Positions 17,888 through 27,600 of a DNA stretch of 64,000 bases are shown piece by piece; position 1 is the first letter of the stretch, and each line of letters starts with the position of its first letter. The notes beneath the pieces are model-generated. The model was not told where the DNA came from. It saw only the letters and a list, made by a program, of their open reading frames with translations, and ran no database searches. Made by a program: the position numbers and the translations under genes. The DNA is from Saliphagus infecundisoli (lineage in GTDB: Archaea > Halobacteriota > Halobacteria > Halobacteriales > Natrialbaceae): NCBI RefSeq assembly GCF_020177375.1, contig NZ_JAIWHV010000003.1, positions 1 to 64,000 on the forward strand, given 5' to 3'.

Positions 17888-18973
17888 ATGAGCGAGTACG
17901 TCGGGAGAGCGAGGGAGGGGGTCGCCGCCACCCTCGGATTCCTCGCCGGGTTCGACTACTACTGGCGGAAGATCGGACACGCGTTCGTGACGCTGATCAG
18001 CGTGACGACGATCACGTTCGCGCTCTTCCGGCTGATGCCGGGGAACCCGGCCCAGGCGATGCGCGCACAGTTCGAGTCCCAGCTCGAGGGCTCCGGGCAG
18101 GCCGCGGATCCGGAGGTCCTCGATCAGATGGTACAGGTCCACACCGGGTTCGACCCGAGCCAGCCGATCTACATGCAGTACTTCGAGTACGTCCGGGACA
18201 TCGTCCTCTACCAGGACTTCGGTCAGTCGATCCAGTACGGCGATCCGGTGTTCGACATCCTGTTTCGGGCGATGCCGTGGTCGGTGTTCATCAGCGTCTA
18301 CGGGCTCGCGCTTGGCTACTCGACGAACATCCTGCTGGGCGCGGCGATGGCCTACAAGGAGGGGTCGCGGTTCGACGGCACGATGACCGTCGTCGCCACC
18401 TTCCTGAACTCGATTCCCTACTACGTCGGCGCGCTGCTCTTTCTGGCCTTTTTCGCACACGACCTGGGCTGGTTCCCCAGCGGCGGCCGGTACGACACGA
18501 GCATCGAGGCGGGGCTCAACCCAGCGTTCATGGCGAGCATCGTCCACCACGGGGCCCTGCCGATCATGTCGAGTTTCATCGTCGGCTTCGGCGGCGGCGC
18601 ACTCGCCATGCGGGGCAACTCCGTGCGGATCCTGGGCGCCGACTACCTCCGGGTCGCCCGCCTCCGGGGAATCGGCTCGGTCCGGATCGCAACCCGCTAC
18701 GTCGCCCGCAACGCGATCCTTCCCCTCTACACCCAGATGATGATCGGCATCGCCGCGGTGTTTTCGAGCAGCGTCGTCCTCGAGTACATCTTCACCTACC
18801 CCGGCGTGGGATGGTACACGTTCGACGCGATCAACATGCGCGATTACCCGCTGTTGATGGGGTCGTTCCTATTTTTCACCATCGTCACGCTGATCGGGAT
18901 CCTGCTCGCGGAGTTTACCTACGGCATCGTCGACCCCCGTGCGGGGTCGGGAGGCGAGAATGAGTCCTACTGA
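17888..18973 (+). CDS. ABC transporter permease, DppB type (cluster 2)
   Basis: Permease of 361 aa with an N-terminal helix ending in FRLMPGNPAQA, a long extracytoplasmic loop, five further hydrophobic segments and the EAA-type loop (ADYLRVARLRGIGSVRIATRYV). A TATA box (AAACTATATGA, around 17849-17859) stands about 35 nt upstream, so a transcript may begin here despite the small gene just before. It overlaps the DppC-type gene by 14 nt. It is closely similar to the permease at 57843 (cluster 3), sharing long stretches such as the IFTYPGxGWYTFxA segment. Confidence 0.94.
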   Translation: MSEYVGRAREGVAATLGFLAGFDYYWRKIGHAFVTLISVTTITFALFRLMPGNPAQAMRAQFESQLEGSGQAADPEVLDQMVQVHTGFDPSQPIYMQYFEYVRDIVLYQDFGQSIQYGDPVFDILFRAMPWSVFISVYGLALGYSTNILLGAAMAYKEGSRFDGTMTVVATFLNSIPYYVGALLFLAFFAHDLGWFPSGGRYDTSIEAGLNPAFMASIVHHGALPIMSSFIVGFGGGALAMRGNSVRILGADYLRVARLRGIGSVRIATRYVARNAILPLYTQMMIGIAAVFSSSVVLEYIFTYPGVGWYTFDAINMRDYPLLMGSFLFFTIVTLIGILLAEFTYGIVDPRAGSGGENESY

Positions 18974-20072
18974 CGAGTCCTCGACGGACGGCGGCGTACA
19001 GCTCAGCGATGACCAGCTATTCGGCCAGCTTGCCGACTCCGACAGCGTCGAGCTCTCGGGGCGCGAACGCCTTGCCCGGATCCTCGACGCCTACGTGCTC
19101 GCGCCGGGACGCGTCGCGTGGAACGACTGGCGGACCCGGCTTGGCATCCTCATCATCGCGCTGTTCGTCCTCGCCGGGACGGTCGGGCCGCGGGTGATCG
19201 AGGCGCCCGCGACGAACCAGGCGCCGACGAACCACCCGCCATTCGAGGGCGGGTTCGGAGCGATCACCGAGGACGGCGGCTGGATCGACCTCGTACAGAT
19301 CTCGGTCGGGAGCGTCTCGCTGCCGTGGCTGTCCTTCGAGTTCCCGCTCGGCGCCGACAACTACGGCTCGCCGATCGGTCGACAGCTCGTCCACGCGACG
19401 CCGGACATGCTCGAGATGGTCGTCGCGGGCGCGATCGTCTCCGTCGGGTTCGCGACGATCATCGGCGTCACGGCGGGCTACAAGGGCGGCCGGACCGACT
19501 CGTTTCTGATGTATATCACCGACATCGTGATGACGATGCCGGGGCTCCCGCTGGTCATCGTGATCGCGGCGATCTACCCGCCCCGACAGGCGTGGCTGGT
19601 CGGGGTCATCCTCGCGATCGACGCCTGGCCGGGACTGGCACGCGCGTTGCGCTCGCAGGTGCTGACGCTCCGCGAGGAGTCCTACGTCGAGGCCTCGCGG
19701 ACGATGGGGCTCCCCTCGCGGACGATCCTCTCGCGGGACGTCATCCCGCAGTTGATGCCCTACGTCCTGATCAACGCGGCCCAGGCCGGGCGGAAGGTGA
19801 TCTTCGAGTCCGTCGCGCTCTATTTCCTGGGCGTGTTGCCCTTCACGACGGCCAACTGGGGGATCATGATGGACACCGCCTACAGCGAGGCGTTCGCGCT
19901 GGTCGATCTGGGCAACTTCTACCAGCTCCTCTGGCCGATGAGCGCGATCGTCATCATCTCGTTTGGGTTCATCCTGTTCTCCCAGGGGATGGACCGGGTG
20001 TTCAACCCCCGCATCCGGGCGCGCCACACGAAGAAGGTCGGCGGCGGCGACGAGCAGCCGCCCACCGAGTGA
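18960..20072 (+). CDS. ABC transporter permease, DppC type (cluster 2)
   Basis: Permease of 370 aa with a hydrophilic arm of about 60 residues, a first helix (LGILIIALFVLAGTVG), a periplasmic stretch with EFPLGADNYGSPIGRQLVH, and an EAA loop (REESYVEASRTMGLP). It ends with the FNPRIRARHTKK tail common to all three DppC proteins here. The ATG at 18960 overlaps the last codons of the DppB gene and is preferred to a GTG seven codons earlier. Pairs with the preceding permease; the small membrane protein gene of family B follows. Confidence 0.93.
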   Translation: MSPTDESSTDGGVQLSDDQLFGQLADSDSVELSGRERLARILDAYVLAPGRVAWNDWRTRLGILIIALFVLAGTVGPRVIEAPATNQAPTNHPPFEGGFGAITEDGGWIDLVQISVGSVSLPWLSFEFPLGADNYGSPIGRQLVHATPDMLEMVVAGAIVSVGFATIIGVTAGYKGGRTDSFLMYITDIVMTMPGLPLVIVIAAIYPPRQAWLVGVILAIDAWPGLARALRSQVLTLREESYVEASRTMGLPSRTILSRDVIPQLMPYVLINAAQAGRKVIFESVALYFLGVLPFTTANWGIMMDTAYSEAFALVDLGNFYQLLWPMSAIVIISFGFILFSQGMDRVFNPRIRARHTKKVGGGDEQPPTE

Positions 20073-20185
20073 GAGGTCCGCGGAGGATTTCGGCCGCGCT
20101 CGCGTCCACTGGTCCGGGTTCGACGGGATGGGAGCCAGTGGCAACGTTTATGTGGTGGTCCCGCGAGACGTCTCCCAGAGGGGCC

Positions 20186-20446
20186 ATGGCATCAGCAACC
20201 GACGAGGACGCGAGCCCGCGGTGGCGGTTCCTGTATCGAGAGCTCAAGGCGCTTCGAGGGTCGCTCCTGTTGTCGACCGTCGCCATCGGCGTCGTCCTGC
20301 TGGGCGTCGCGGTCGTCTTCGAGAGCGGCCTCACGATCACGCGCAATGACGGCGTTCTCGCGGGGATGCTCGGCGTGTTCGGCATCTCGGCGATCCTCGT
20401 CGGCGGGACGTTCTACCTGCTTCTCAAGGCGATCCACCGGAGTTGA
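20186..20446 (+). CDS. Two-helix small membrane protein, family B (cluster 2)
   Basis: An 86-aa protein: a hydrophilic N-terminus of about 22 residues (SPRWRFLYRELKAL), then two hydrophobic segments (about 23-45 and 57-80) and a basic tail. The second helix, GVLAGMLGVFGISAILVGG, matches GIVAGMFGIYGATALLVSA of the protein at 56444, which occupies the same place after the DppC gene in cluster 3. The family is unrelated in sequence to family A. A TATA-like TTTATG (20147-20152) lies upstream of the ATG. The function is unknown; conserved position argues for a link to the transporter. Confidence 0.72.
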   Translation: MASATDEDASPRWRFLYRELKALRGSLLLSTVAIGVVLLGVAVVFESGLTITRNDGVLAGMLGVFGISAILVGGTFYLLLKAIHRS

Positions 20447-20565
20447 AATCACGGCGGCTCGTCGCTTCCGGAAGCGAGCACGGGCCACGGTCGCCCCGGC
20501 AGTCGTGATGTCCCCTCGTGACGACCGGTAGTTATTTGTGATAGTGGTCGATATACTCGTATGGT

Positions 20566-22551
20566 ATGGCAAATCCTGACAGGTATGATGCGATCGAGTC
20601 CGCGGAGGAGTTCCTCTCCCGGCGGCGGATGTTGGCGGCGACGGCGGCCGCGGTCGGTTCCGGGTTCGCCGGCTGTCTCGGGGGCGACGGTGGGAACGGA
20701 AACGGGAACGGAAACGGAAACGGGAACGGAAACGGAAACGGGAACGACAGCGGAAACGGGAACGACAGCGGGAACGGAAACGGGAATGGAAACGGCAACG
20801 GCAACGATAGTGGCAACGGGAATGGAAACGGGAACGGTGGGTCGGGTGACGATACCACCATCACCACGTTCATGCAGTCGATTCCCAGTGAGATGAACTT
20901 CAACACGTGGGCGCCCAGCTATCCCTGGACGCCCACGTGGCTTCTCTTGGAACCGGTTATCCGATACTACGCCGATGGTTCCGTCAGCCTCGAGATGATC
21001 GAGGACTGGGACTACGATGGCGACAGCCAAGAAGTGACGGTTCACTTCAACGATGAGTTTACGTGGTGGAACGGCGACCAGGTAAACGCTGCCGACAAGT
21101 ACTGGTACGAGGAGACTGCTCGTCTCCTCAATCCCGAGTCGAGCGACATCGCACAGCTCACACTCGAAAACGACGGCCAGACGCTCGTTCGCGAGTACAA
21201 GAACCAGCAGAATCCGCAACTGCTCGAGTATGCGCTCGGCGGCTACCTCGGTGAGATGATGCGGACCCACCGAGACAGCTTCCGGCCGTGGGCCGAGGAA
21301 CTCCAAGATGCCTCGAGTGGCGAAGAACGCACGGGGATCCAGGAGCGCATGGCAGAGGAAATGCCGCTCAACATCCAGACCGTCATGGAGGACGGCCTCG
21401 GCAACGGTCCGTTCCGAATCGTCGACTACAATGAACAGGGGATCTACTGCGAACTCCACGACGGTCATCCCTACTCCGACCAGATCAACATCGACCGGCT
21501 CGACTATGAGCTTGCGGCCGACGAGGCCGTTGCCCAGAACATCATGGGCGGCGAGTACGACTTCGGCTATTCGACGCTGGCGAACTGGCTTGGCGACAGC
21601 ACTCCGGATAACGCCGAGACGATAGCCGAGTACCAGGACACGTTCATGCGGAAGCTCGAGTTCCAGATGCAGGGGCCTGGATCGAAACACACCCGGAACC
21701 TGAACTTCCGGCGCGCGGTCATCCACGCCCTCAGCCTCGAGAACATCTCCGGGAACGAATCGAGCGAAACTACGCCCCGGACGTTACAGACCGGTATTAC
21801 CGAAAATGTCACCAACGAGTGGCTCGGCGATTACGTGAGCGACTTTATCGAGTATCCCGTCCAAGCCGACGAGAGTGGCGCGGCGGAACTGCTTCAGGAG
21901 GAGGGCTATGAACAGGATGGGGACGCCTGGCTCGGGCCCGATGGGGAGCAGGTTTCCCTGGAGTTCGTGATCCCCCAGCGGGAGTCGAACCCTGCTCGGA
22001 CGATCACCGACCAACTTTCGCAGTTTGGGTTCGAAGTGAACCTGAGTTCTCTCGAGGGTGCCGCATACAATGATCGGACCGAGGACAGCATCGACTTTGA
22101 CCTGTCAATCTTTAGTCACGGATCGCTGGCCGCACACCCGTCTTCGTTCTTCCGGCCGACCCATAAGGCCGGCAACGATCTGGGCGAACAAGCTGTCATC
22201 GTGGACGCGATTGAGAACGGCGAGGAACGGTCGCCGTACAACGGGAAGGAGCTCGTCGTCGAGATTCCAGAAGAGGTCGGCCAGGAAGATCTTTCGGGAT
22301 CTACCCAAGAGATTAATCTCTACGATCACTACCAAGAGTGGAGTACTGCCCAATCCGATGAAGAGAACCTGCAGTTCGCCGAGACGTTCAGTTGGCTCTG
22401 GAACTTCTATCTTCCCGGGATCGACATGTACGAGCAAATCAACGGCTCGTGGGGAAAGACCGACGAGTGGGAGTTCGAGGTCAACCAGGATTGGGAGGCC
22501 TACCGGGGCGCCTACCGTGCCGTAAAGCGCGGGCTCATCTCGCCCCAGTAG
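20566..22551 (+). CDS. ABC transporter substrate-binding lipoprotein, family 5 (cluster 2)
   Basis: Binding protein of 661 aa. A Tat motif (SRRRMLAATAA, from residue 18) leads to a lipobox FAGC with Cys37. A roughly 50-residue Asn-Gly linker interrupted by three Asn-Asp-Ser sites follows, then an SBP_bac_5 domain. Codon use differs from the neighbours: many A/T-ending codons (for example GATCTTTCGGGATCTACC), whereas the permease and ATPase genes are almost exclusively G/C-ending. This suggests a different history for this gene. An ATG at 20561 is out of frame; 20566 is the start. It is the last gene of cluster 2 and lies 119 nt after the small membrane protein gene. Confidence 0.93.
   Translation: MANPDRYDAIESAEEFLSRRRMLAATAAAVGSGFAGCLGGDGGNGNGNGNGNGNGNGNGNDSGNGNDSGNGNGNGNGNGNDSGNGNGNGNGGSGDDTTITTFMQSIPSEMNFNTWAPSYPWTPTWLLLEPVIRYYADGSVSLEMIEDWDYDGDSQEVTVHFNDEFTWWNGDQVNAADKYWYEETARLLNPESSDIAQLTLENDGQTLVREYKNQQNPQLLEYALGGYLGEMMRTHRDSFRPWAEELQDASSGEERTGIQERMAEEMPLNIQTVMEDGLGNGPFRIVDYNEQGIYCELHDGHPYSDQINIDRLDYELAADEAVAQNIMGGEYDFGYSTLANWLGDSTPDNAETIAEYQDTFMRKLEFQMQGPGSKHTRNLNFRRAVIHALSLENISGNESSETTPRTLQTGITENVTNEWLGDYVSDFIEYPVQADESGAAELLQEEGYEQDGDAWLGPDGEQVSLEFVIPQRESNPARTITDQLSQFGFEVNLSSLEGAAYNDRTEDSIDFDLSIFSHGSLAAHPSSFFRPTHKAGNDLGEQAVIVDAIENGEERSPYNGKELVVEIPEEVGQEDLSGSTQEINLYDHYQEWSTAQSDEENLQFAETFSWLWNFYLPGIDMYEQINGSWGKTDEWEFEVNQDWEAYRGAYRAVKRGLISPQ
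20692..20842 (+). repeat. Asn-Gly/Asn-Asp-Ser minisatellite in binding-protein linker (cluster 2)
   Basis: About 150 bp of tandem GGAAACGGGAAC-type units, with GACAGC or GATAGT interruptions, encode alternating Gly-Asn with three embedded NDS sequons. It is the longest of the three Asn-Gly tracts here. The repetition at DNA level makes copy-number change by slippage likely. Confidence 0.8.
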
Positions 22552-22629
22552 CCAGCGGTTCCGGGTCGAAGTCCCGCCGTCTTCCCCCTCGGGAAAACGG
22601 TTAAGCCGGTCGGTTCCCTCGCCGATACC

Positions 22630-24351
22630 ATGACCGAACCGCCCGTACTGCCGAGGCCGCGCCACGTTCGGAAGGGGTCGGGAACCGTCCGGCTCGAGCC
22701 GCCGTTCCGTATCTCCTCGAGCGGTGACGACGTCGATCCGGTCGCATCGCTTCTCGGGGACCTCCTCGAGCGGGAGACGACCGAACCCGCGCGCCGGGTC
22801 GAAGCGGGGACTGAGGGCGCCGACGTCCGACTGGAGATCACCGGGGAGCCAAGCGAGCGGGGCGACGATCCGGAGGGGTACGTCCTCCGTGCGGACCCCG
22901 ACGCCGTCGAGATCCGGGCGGCGACGGCGGACGGAGTCCGCCACGGCTGCCGGTCGCTCGTGACGGCGCTCGCCCGGGACGGGGAGGAGTGGACGTTTCC
23001 GGTGTGTACGATCCACGACCGGCCGGAGACCGACTGGCGGGGGCTCATGCTCGATCCCGCACGCGGGTTCCTGTCGGTCGAACGGGTGAAGCTGCGGATC
23101 GACCAGGCCGCCAGGGCGAAGCTGAACCGGCTCCACCTCCACCTGCTCGACGACGAGGGGTACGCCCTCGAGTCCGCGGCCTACCCGGAGCTGAACCGGG
23201 ATCTCGACGGAACCGAGCGGCCGGCGTACTCGCGGGACGACCTCGCGGAACTGGTCGCGTACGCGGGTCGGCGCGGGATCGAGATCGTGCCCGAGATCGA
23301 CGTCCCCGCCCACGCAGCGCACGTCCTCGAGCGGTTTCCGGAACTGGGGTGTACGGTCGAGGGCGGCGCCCCCTCCGACCGGACGATCTGTATCGGAAGC
23401 GAGGAGAGCCGCGAGTTCGTCGAGACCCTCCTGGGGGAGGTGGTCGAGGCGTTTCCCTTCGGGGTCGTCCACATCGGGGGAGACGAGTGGGAGATGCACG
23501 GCCACTCCTGGGAGGAGTGTGTCGACTGCCGGGAGCGGATGGCCGCCGAGGGCTCGGAGACGCCGACCGAACACTTCTATGCGTTCGTCCGCCGGCTCCA
23601 CAGCTTTCTAGAGGAACACGATCGCCGGACGATGCTCTGGAACGACCAGATCGACGTCTCGGAGTCGCCCGACCTCCCGCGGGACGTCCTGATCCAGTTC
23701 TGGCGCGTCGCCGCCCCCGACCGCGGGCCCGTCGAGGGCTGTAGCATGGAGCGGTTCGTCGAGGAAGGGTTCGAGGTGGTCAACTCCTACGTCCACGCGG
23801 CCTACGTCAGGGGGTGGATCGGGGAGGAGTACATGCTCGGCTGGGCGCCCCGGCGCCGGCCGACCGCCCCCGAGGGACGCGAATCCCGCGTCGCCGGGGG
23901 CGAACTCGCCGCCTGGGAACCCTCGAGCGAGGAGCGCCGGGAGTACTTCGAGCGGGCGCTCCCGTCGGCGATCCCCCTGTTCGCCGACCGGCTCTGGAAC
24001 CCCGATCCCGTCGAGAGCGGGTCCGCGATTTCCCGGGCCGTGACCCGTCACGCACTGGGCCCGTTCGTCCCCGACGGGCTCGATGTCTACCGGGATCTCG
24101 GCGGGCTGATCCTCCCGACGAACTGGAAGCGCTCGGACCCAGACCCGCCGGCCCACCCGGATCGGTCGCTGCCGGAACTGTCACCCACTGAAGCCCGATC
24201 GGCCTACGAAGAAACGATCGGGGCGCTGACCGCCCTATGTGAGTCGGGGCGTGCGATCTATCCGGAGACCGCATCGGCCTACGTCGATTCCCTCGAGTGG
24301 CTGATCGAAGTCGCCGAGCGCGACGGCCGGGGCGTGCTCGACCGGCCCTGA
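22630..24351 (+). CDS. GH20 beta-N-acetylhexosaminidase
   Basis: A 573-aa glycoside hydrolase of family 20, with the N-terminal GH20b-like alpha/beta domain (about residues 10-130) followed by the TIM barrel. The barrel opens with DWRGLMLDPARGFLSVERVK, includes LNRLHLHLLDDEGYALE, and has the catalytic pair Asp285-Glu286 in VVHIGGDEWEMHGH; the substrate-assisted mechanism needs exactly this DE pair. Trp and Tyr residues near the end (FADRLWNPD) also fit. It has no signal peptide, so it acts in the cytoplasm on imported HexNAc-containing oligosaccharides. A TATA-like GGTTAAGCC about 30 nt upstream suggests its own promoter. Confidence 0.93.
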   Translation: MTEPPVLPRPRHVRKGSGTVRLEPPFRISSSGDDVDPVASLLGDLLERETTEPARRVEAGTEGADVRLEITGEPSERGDDPEGYVLRADPDAVEIRAATADGVRHGCRSLVTALARDGEEWTFPVCTIHDRPETDWRGLMLDPARGFLSVERVKLRIDQAARAKLNRLHLHLLDDEGYALESAAYPELNRDLDGTERPAYSRDDLAELVAYAGRRGIEIVPEIDVPAHAAHVLERFPELGCTVEGGAPSDRTICIGSEESREFVETLLGEVVEAFPFGVVHIGGDEWEMHGHSWEECVDCRERMAAEGSETPTEHFYAFVRRLHSFLEEHDRRTMLWNDQIDVSESPDLPRDVLIQFWRVAAPDRGPVEGCSMERFVEEGFEVVNSYVHAAYVRGWIGEEYMLGWAPRRRPTAPEGRESRVAGGELAAWEPSSEERREYFERALPSAIPLFADRLWNPDPVESGSAISRAVTRHALGPFVPDGLDVYRDLGGLILPTNWKRSDPDPPAHPDRSLPELSPTEARSAYEETIGALTALCESGRAIYPETASAYVDSLEWLIEVAERDGRGVLDRP

Positions 24352-24668
24352 TACTGCTGGCTGTAACTACGTCAAGGGGCTCGCCAATACGGGGTGGCGA
24401 GAACCCTGAAGGACATATAGTCGGTCGTATGAGAACCTCCCCCAGCATCCCAGTCCTCGCTTCGATCCCGAACCAGTCGGCTCTCGCGGTGGACCGAACC
24501 GGCAGCCGCGACCTCCGATCCGGGGATCGGCGGGACTGGCGGCGGCGTTCGTCGCGGGTACTCTCCCGGTGCCGACCGTGGATCGAACTCGACCGCCACG
24601 CGCTCAGCCCGTGTTGACTGTGGTTATTTCCGAAAGGTATATTGTGGGTGAGATTATCTTGCAGGTAT
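24352..24668. other. 317-bp intergenic region with a hairpin
   Basis: No gene is supported. A perfect 7-bp inverted repeat CTCGCCA...TGGCGAG with an 8-nt loop (24380-24401) follows the hexosaminidase gene and might end its transcript, though it lacks a T-run. Near the right end are an AT-rich element GGTTATTTCCGAAAGG (24622-24637) and GGTATATTG, the likely promoter of the first heparinase-like gene. Confidence 0.4.
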
Positions 24669-27600
24669 ATGACGGGTACCGATCCCGATCGGAACGATAG
24701 CGAACGGGCCGACGAACGAGCGAGAGCGGTCACTGATCGCCGCTTCCGTCCTGGCGTGTCGCGTCGGGCGGTACTGGCGACGGCCGGCATGAGCGCAATC
24801 GGCGGGATGCTCTCTGCCGGAACGGCCGTGGGCGACGACCACAACGCGCTCCACGCGAAGACCCGGCCGACGATCTGGACCGAGAGCGACCGGGAGAACG
24901 CCCGAACGAACGTCGGGCGCTACGACTGGGCCGAAAACAGGCGGGATTCGGCGGTCGCGACGGCGGACCGACGGCTCTCTCGCATCAGCGAGCTGTTCGG
25001 CTCGGACGCGGCGAGCCCGGATTTAGAGAGCCTCTGGCGGTTCGTCACCTCCCAGGAGATCCCCCGCGGGGGCGGGTTCAGCCCACAGCGGGATCTGTTG
25101 GAGTCCGCCGGGGAGAGTTCGGCGGCCGTCGCCGGGCTCTCCGCCGACGACCGGTCCAGAGGGGATCGGGACCCGCCGGCGAACGACTTCGAAGCCTACC
25201 AGCGCTACGGCTCCGACTACTTCCTGATCGACGACGAGCGCCCGGGGACGGGAGAGGACAGGGAGGTCGGCGAAAGCCGTGGATCGGTCGGAATCAACGC
25301 GGAGGACTCGCCGAACACCGACCGGATCTGGAAGGTCGAGACGCCGGTCTCCGACCCCCACGGCGAGGGGAACCTGGTCCTCCCGACGAACGACTTCGAG
25401 GCCTACAGGCAGAGCGGGCTCGACGACCTGGGCATGTTCGATCCCGACCTCGCGGACGACTCGCTGCTGGTCAACGAGGAACACCCCGAGATGGGCGAGG
25501 GCTGGGGCGTAGACGATGGCTACGGCTGGGTCGACGAGGACAACGACCTGGGGATCGCAAACGAGGAGTACCTCCGGTGGAACGTCGTCGCCTACTACAA
25601 CCACTGGTCGATCTGGCACCACAGCAGCGGCATCCCCAGCCTCCTCGCGGGGCTGACCGACGCCTACTTGCTGACGGGCGATCGGACGTATGCCCGTGCG
25701 GGGACCGTCGTCCTCGACCGGATCGCCGACGTCTATCCCGGGATGGACCTCACGGAGTACCCGATGACGCCGCCCGGGGAGTGGACCGACGGCTTCTGGA
25801 ACAGCCACGGCGGGCGGATGACCGGCAAGACCGTCGGCGCGTTCTGGGAGTCGAACGTCATGCGGCCGGTGATCCGGGCGTACGACGCCTTCTTCCCGGC
25901 GATGGAGGGCGACGACGAACTCGTCTCCTTCCTCTACGGCAAGACCCAGGAGTTCCCCGGACTCCCCGAGAAGGACTCGATCGAGAAGATCCGAAAGAAC
26001 ATCGAGGACGGCATCCTCAGAGAGATCCTCCCGGCGATGGAGGCCTCGAACATGAAAAGCGGCGGACTGAGCGCGCTGGTCCAGGCCGCTCGCGTCCTCG
26101 ACGAGCCCGACGGCTACACCCAGGAGGCCATCGAGTGGGTGTTCCAGCCCGGCCGGGAGATCTTCGACGGCGACGTCTGGGACGCCGAACCCGAGAACTG
26201 GTATACGACCGGCGGGAACGTCCTCGCGCCGATGGTCGACGTCTGGGACCGGGACGGCTACAACAACAGGGCGGGACCGGGCTACAACACCATCCAGATA
26301 AGCGGCACCCGGCAGGTCGCCGACTACCTCCAGGGGTACGACGGGTTCGACGGCGCCGACCTCTACGGCCACCCGAAGCTGCTCCAGTCGCTCGACGTGA
26401 ACGTCCCGTTGCTCCTCATCGATCGATTCACCCCACAGATCGGCGACCAGCACGGCCCCTACACCTCCGAGTGGATCCCGACGAGCATCCGGGAGGGCTA
26501 CCGGGAGACGGGCGAGTCCCTGTTCGCCCAGGTGTGGCACTTCGACGAGGGGTACACGACCGACGGCATCCAGGGCTCGATCTTCGACGCCGATCCGGAG
26601 GGCCTCGGCGACGAGATCGACTCGATCATCGAGGCCGAGGGACCGCTCGACCTCCCGAGTCGAAACCTTCCCGGCTACGGGTTCGCCGCGCTGAAAGACG
26701 GCGAGAACCACGACGTCGGTACGCCCGAGTGGGAGTACGACACCTCCGAACTGTTCGTCAAGGCCTCGACGGAGGTAGACGACAGCTTCCCCGAGGCCAT
26801 ACAGCTCCAGGCCTACGGGGAACGCGAGTGGTGGACCTTCGAGTTCGACGTCGAGGAGGCGGGGAGCTACGATCTCGACCTGGAGGCGCTGTTCGTGGGC
26901 ACCTACGGCATCTACGAGATGAGCGTCAACGGCGACTCCGTCGATACGATCGACTTCATGGCCGACGGCAGCGGCCGGGAGGTCCTGACGTACACCCTCG
27001 AACTTCCCGAGGGAACCAACGAACTGCGCTTCGACTGCGTGGGCAAGAACGACGACTCGGACAACTACCTGATGGCGCTCTACTCGCTGACGGTCACCGA
27101 GGAGCAAGAGGACGTCGGTGATCTGGGCAACGAGAAGCGGGCGTTCTGGATGTACTACGGCCGGACCGGATCCGAGGCCGGCGGCAACGACCACAACCAC
27201 GCCGACGCGTTGAACGTCGGGGTCGCGGCCCACGACCTCGAACTCTCGCCTGACCTCGGCTATCCGGAGGCGACCGGAAGCTGGCCCAAACGCCGGAACT
27301 GGACCGAGAACACGATCAGTCACAACACCGTCACGGTGGACGTCTCCCAGCAGGACGCCCAGTGGGTCGGAACGCCCCGACACTTCGAGGGTGACGACGA
27401 GCGGGTGAACCTGATCGACGTCGACGCCCGCCACGCCTACGAGCAGTGTGAGACCTACCGGCGGACGATGGCGACGATCGAAGTGGACGAACGCCACTCC
27501 TACGCGGTCGACTTCTTCCGGGTCGCCGGCGGCGACGACCACGTCTTCAGCTTCCACGGACAGGTCGGGGAGGCGACCGCTGAGGGCGTCGATCTCACGC

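Noticed and set aside
20692-20842. CRISPR-like regular repeats
   Set aside because: Units are 6-12 bp without spacers and lie inside a reading frame encoding an Asn-Gly linker.
24380-24401. Rho-independent-type terminator after the hexosaminidase gene
   Set aside because: The hairpin is real, but no T-run follows and haloarchaeal terminators usually rely on T-tracts; kept only as a hairpin in the intergenic description.
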